Assembly (NCBI GenBank): GCA_900545215.1
Contig: UQXW01000067.1
Location: forward strand, 1-8,280
DNA from: an uncultured Bacteroidota bacterium
Lineage (GTDB): Bacteria; Bacteroidota; Bacteroidia; Bacteroidales; P3
Direction: 5' to 3'
Length of the DNA stretch: 8,280 nt
The notes below the pieces were generated by a model. The model ran no database searches and was not told the origin of the DNA. It saw only the letters and a program-made list of their open reading frames with translations. A program made the translations under genes and the position numbers. Below are positions 6,847 through 8,280 of this stretch, piece after piece; within the stretch, counting starts at the first letter, position 1; each line of letters begins with the position of its first letter.

Positions 6847-8080
6847 CTATACCTCTTCTTTTGGCTTCAATCATCAGATTTACCATATCTCTGTCGCTTG
6901 CTCCTATGATAGGCAACAACTTACTGCGTAAAGTGGTATATTTCTCCGAATTGCCTTCTCTGACAGCCTCGAAAGCCTCTTCTATGTCTTTTGCCACTGC
7001 GAGGTTTCTTTGATTAGGCATATCGAAATAGTCGGTCATGATAAGGCTCGCAGGTTTGCCGTAAGTCTCAAAAGCTATCTCGATTTTATTGCCCCTGTCT
7101 ATCGGAATGATTTGTTTTTTTTTGACATTCGAAAGGATTAAAGCGGAATGCGTCGATAGAAAGAACTGACAGTTTTTGAAGATTTCCGTCAATTTCATAA
7201 CCACTTCCGATTGCCATTTCGGGTGAAGGTGCAGGTCGATTTCGTCAATCAGAATGATGCCTTCCCCATCAAGCGGATTTTCCAAGCCCGGGTTGGCAAT
7301 GGCAAGCCGTCTTGCAATATCGCATACCAAGGATAAATAACATTTTTCGCCTTGCGACAACTGTGTGAACTCGATAACTTCATCATTCTTGTTGACAACC
7401 ATGGCTTGATATGGTCGGCGACGGACACGCAATTCCGAAAAATCAGGGAAAAATGCAGCAACAGCTCTGCGTACGGCATCAAGATTGCGGTCTCTGTACT
7501 CGGGATTATCTCTTATTTGCTCATTCTCTATATCTTCCTGCTGTCTGTACCACTCGAAGAACGAGCGGAAATCGGCATTTCCCGACAAAGCATCTTTATA
7601 AACGTCCCAGATAACATATTCCGTCTTGTGCAATTTCACAGGTACATCGGCAATGGCTCTGTTTACGGGATAATACATTACAATCGGGACATTACCGCCT
7701 TGTCCGGCTCTTTCGACAATCTTTTCTGCGAGTTCGGACATCTGTTTCAAGTCTGTTTTGTCAGCATTTTGGCGTTTTTGTGTGGAAAATGCCTTATGCT
7801 TATGGAGCGACCAAGTCGTTCCATCTTCTGTCGTTATCGATAACGAACACGGAGTTCTGCTTCCCGATTTTATATCTGCGTCGAGTGGTGTACTTCCTTT
7901 TGCATTGGGGGATTTCATGCGGGCTATAAACCATGATAACAGCATGGCAACGGATTCGAGTATGCTTGTCTTGCCGGCACCATTGATTCCGACAATTATA
8001 TTTACCTTGGAATCCAAGTCGGAAAGGTATAAATCTCCAATCCCTCTGAAATTCCTAATATGTATATCCTGTATCTTCAT
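6830..8080 (-). CDS. ptuA: Septu defence ATPase PtuA (ABC/SMC-like AAA)
   Basis: Predicted ATPase sensor and regulator of the Septu system, 416 residues. In studied systems PtuA oligomerises with PtuB, and nucleotide state controls the nuclease during phage infection. Visible motifs are N-terminal IRNFRGIGDLYL (8-19), Walker A GINGAGKTS (31-39), ABC-type signature LSQGEK (241-246), Walker B IILIDE (275-280) followed by IDLHLHPKWQ, and the switch histidine in FLSTHS (H311). The insert at about 100-235 is helical and charged. The C-terminal 340-416 segment is a helical partner-type region; no TOPRIM domain is present, so it is not an OLD nuclease. The start is taken as the ATG at 8080. An in-frame TTG at 8113 would add 11 residues, but it lies inside the promoter -7 box and ahead of the conserved MKIQDIHIRNF beginning. 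The gene overlaps ptuB and forms a two-gene operon; its codons appear more A/T-ending than in the left-hand operon, by eye only. Confidence 0.9.
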   Translation of the reverse strand: MKIQDIHIRNFRGIGDLYLSDLDSKVNIIVGINGAGKTSILESVAMLLSWFIARMKSPNAKGSTPLDADIKSGSRTPCSLSITTEDGTTWSLHKHKAFSTQKRQNADKTDLKQMSELAEKIVERAGQGGNVPIVMYYPVNRAIADVPVKLHKTEYVIWDVYKDALSGNADFRSFFEWYRQQEDIENEQIRDNPEYRDRNLDAVRRAVAAFFPDFSELRVRRRPYQAMVVNKNDEVIEFTQLSQGEKCYLSLVCDIARRLAIANPGLENPLDGEGIILIDEIDLHLHPKWQSEVVMKLTEIFKNCQFFLSTHSALILSNVKKKQIIPIDRGNKIEIAFETYGKPASLIMTDYFDMPNQRNLAVAKDIEEAFEAVREGNSEKYTTLRSKLLPIIGASDRDMVNLMIEAKRRGIDETNR

Positions 8081-8110
8081 ATCGATTCTGTATTTCGTGC
8101 TTGAAATATG

Positions 8111-8141
8111 CAAAGGTACTACTATTTAATCATATAGACAA
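8111..8141 (-). promoter_or_regulatory. Promoter of the Septu operon
   Basis: On the - strand, TACCTTTG (8118-8111) matches the Bacteroidota -7 consensus TAnnTTTG, and TTG (8141-8139) lies 20 nt upstream as the -33 element, the ideal spacing. Transcription should begin near 8105, giving a short leader of about 25 nt to the ATG at 8080. The leader has no clear Shine-Dalgarno. The promoter rules out translation from the TTG at 8113. Confidence 0.72.
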
Positions 8142-8152
8142 TGTTTTCGGCA

Positions 8153-8169
8153 ACGCTTGGCGGAAGCGT
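8153..8169. promoter_or_regulatory. Inverted repeat upstream of the ptuA promoter
   Basis: ACGCTT (8153-8158) and AAGCGT (8164-8169) form a perfect 6-bp stem with a GGCGG loop, 11 bp upstream of the -33 element of ptuA. It is not followed by a T-run on either strand, so it is a poor terminator; an operator for a defence regulator or an insertion boundary mark are possible readings. Confidence 0.35.
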
Positions 8170-8212
8170 ACAAAGCAGTTTCTTGAATCGAACTCAAACA
8201 AGCATTTATCGC

Positions 8213-8280
8213 AACGCCATTTCGCGAGATTAAATCGCCGAAAGGAAAAAACGAACCGCCGTTCTGCGAGAACAGAACGG
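8213..8280. repeat. Right copy of 68-bp direct repeat (cut by window end)
   Basis: Matches 6096-6163 in the same orientation with 7 mismatches and no gap, and is still matching at the last base of the window. The first hairpin is altered: one arm reads CATTTCG instead of CCTTTCG, but an inner GCGA/TCGC pairing (8224-8227 with 8235-8238) is gained. Confidence 0.92.
8246..8280 (-). terminator. Second copy of the intrinsic terminator (partial in window)
   Basis: The same stem as the left copy (8257-8265 with 8274 to the window end, at least 7 of 9 pairs visible), followed on the - strand by a run ending in six T (8251-8246). It would terminate a - strand gene lying beyond base 8280 and insulate the ptuA promoter from it. 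Confidence 0.6.

Noticed and set aside
6096..8280. CRISPR-like or transposon terminal repeats
   Set aside because: Only two copies 2117 bp apart, in direct rather than inverted orientation, with no spacers, no cas genes and no transposase between them.
6223..8280. Retron (Ec78-type) using PtuA-PtuB as effectors
   Set aside because: No reverse transcriptase gene or recognisable msr-msd region is in the window; the operon has its own promoter directly before ptuA, so a stand-alone Septu system is the simpler reading. Sequence beyond 8280 was not available.

Overview
The window looks like a chromosomal segment of a member of the Bacteroidota, most likely order Bacteroidales. The evidence is a PorW/SprE-type lipoprotein of the type IX secretion system (T9SS), the gene order porW - bactofilin - atpZ found in this phylum, A-rich translation starts without a clear Shine-Dalgarno, and two candidate promoters that fit the Bacteroides consensus (TTG-type -33 box, TAnnTTTG -7 box). 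The genus cannot be decided from the sequence.

Layout. Bases 2-4628 (+ strand) hold a tight, probably single transcription unit of six genes. They are the 3' part of porW (start lies before the window), a bactofilin, an AtpZ-like two-helix protein, a four-helix membrane protein of AtpI-like appearance, a small lipocalin-like lipoprotein, and a YqaA/DedA-family membrane protein. Gaps are 17, 9 and 2 nt, and the last two junctions overlap. The F1Fo ATP synthase structural genes that would be expected after the atpZ/atpI-like pair are absent, so this atp locus appears rearranged or reduced. Bases 4665-5882 (- strand, convergent) encode a complete iron-sulfur L-serine dehydratase (sdaA) with its own promoter and a leader of about 115 nt.

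Bases 6096-8280 form an accessory cassette on the - strand. A two-gene operon encodes an ABC/SMC-like ATPase and a TIGR02646-type HNH protein, overlapping by 17 bp; this is a Septu (PtuA-PtuB) anti-phage system. It has a good Bacteroidota promoter, which lies exactly over a false upstream TTG start, and an intrinsic terminator. The cassette is bracketed by two direct copies of a 68-bp element (61 of 68 bases identical, no gaps, exactly 2117 bp apart). Each copy carries the same terminator hairpin, and the right copy runs off the window end. This is the most interesting structure in the window, because it suggests that the defence cassette was inserted, or can be exchanged, between duplicated terminator elements. 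The HNH protein also lacks the Cys pairs usual in its family.

Functionally, the left operon concerns the cell envelope (T9SS, bactofilin scaffold, membrane proteins), sdaA is catabolic housekeeping (serine to pyruvate and ammonia), and the right part is phage defence. No tRNA, rRNA, CRISPR array, transposase, integrase or reverse transcriptase was seen.
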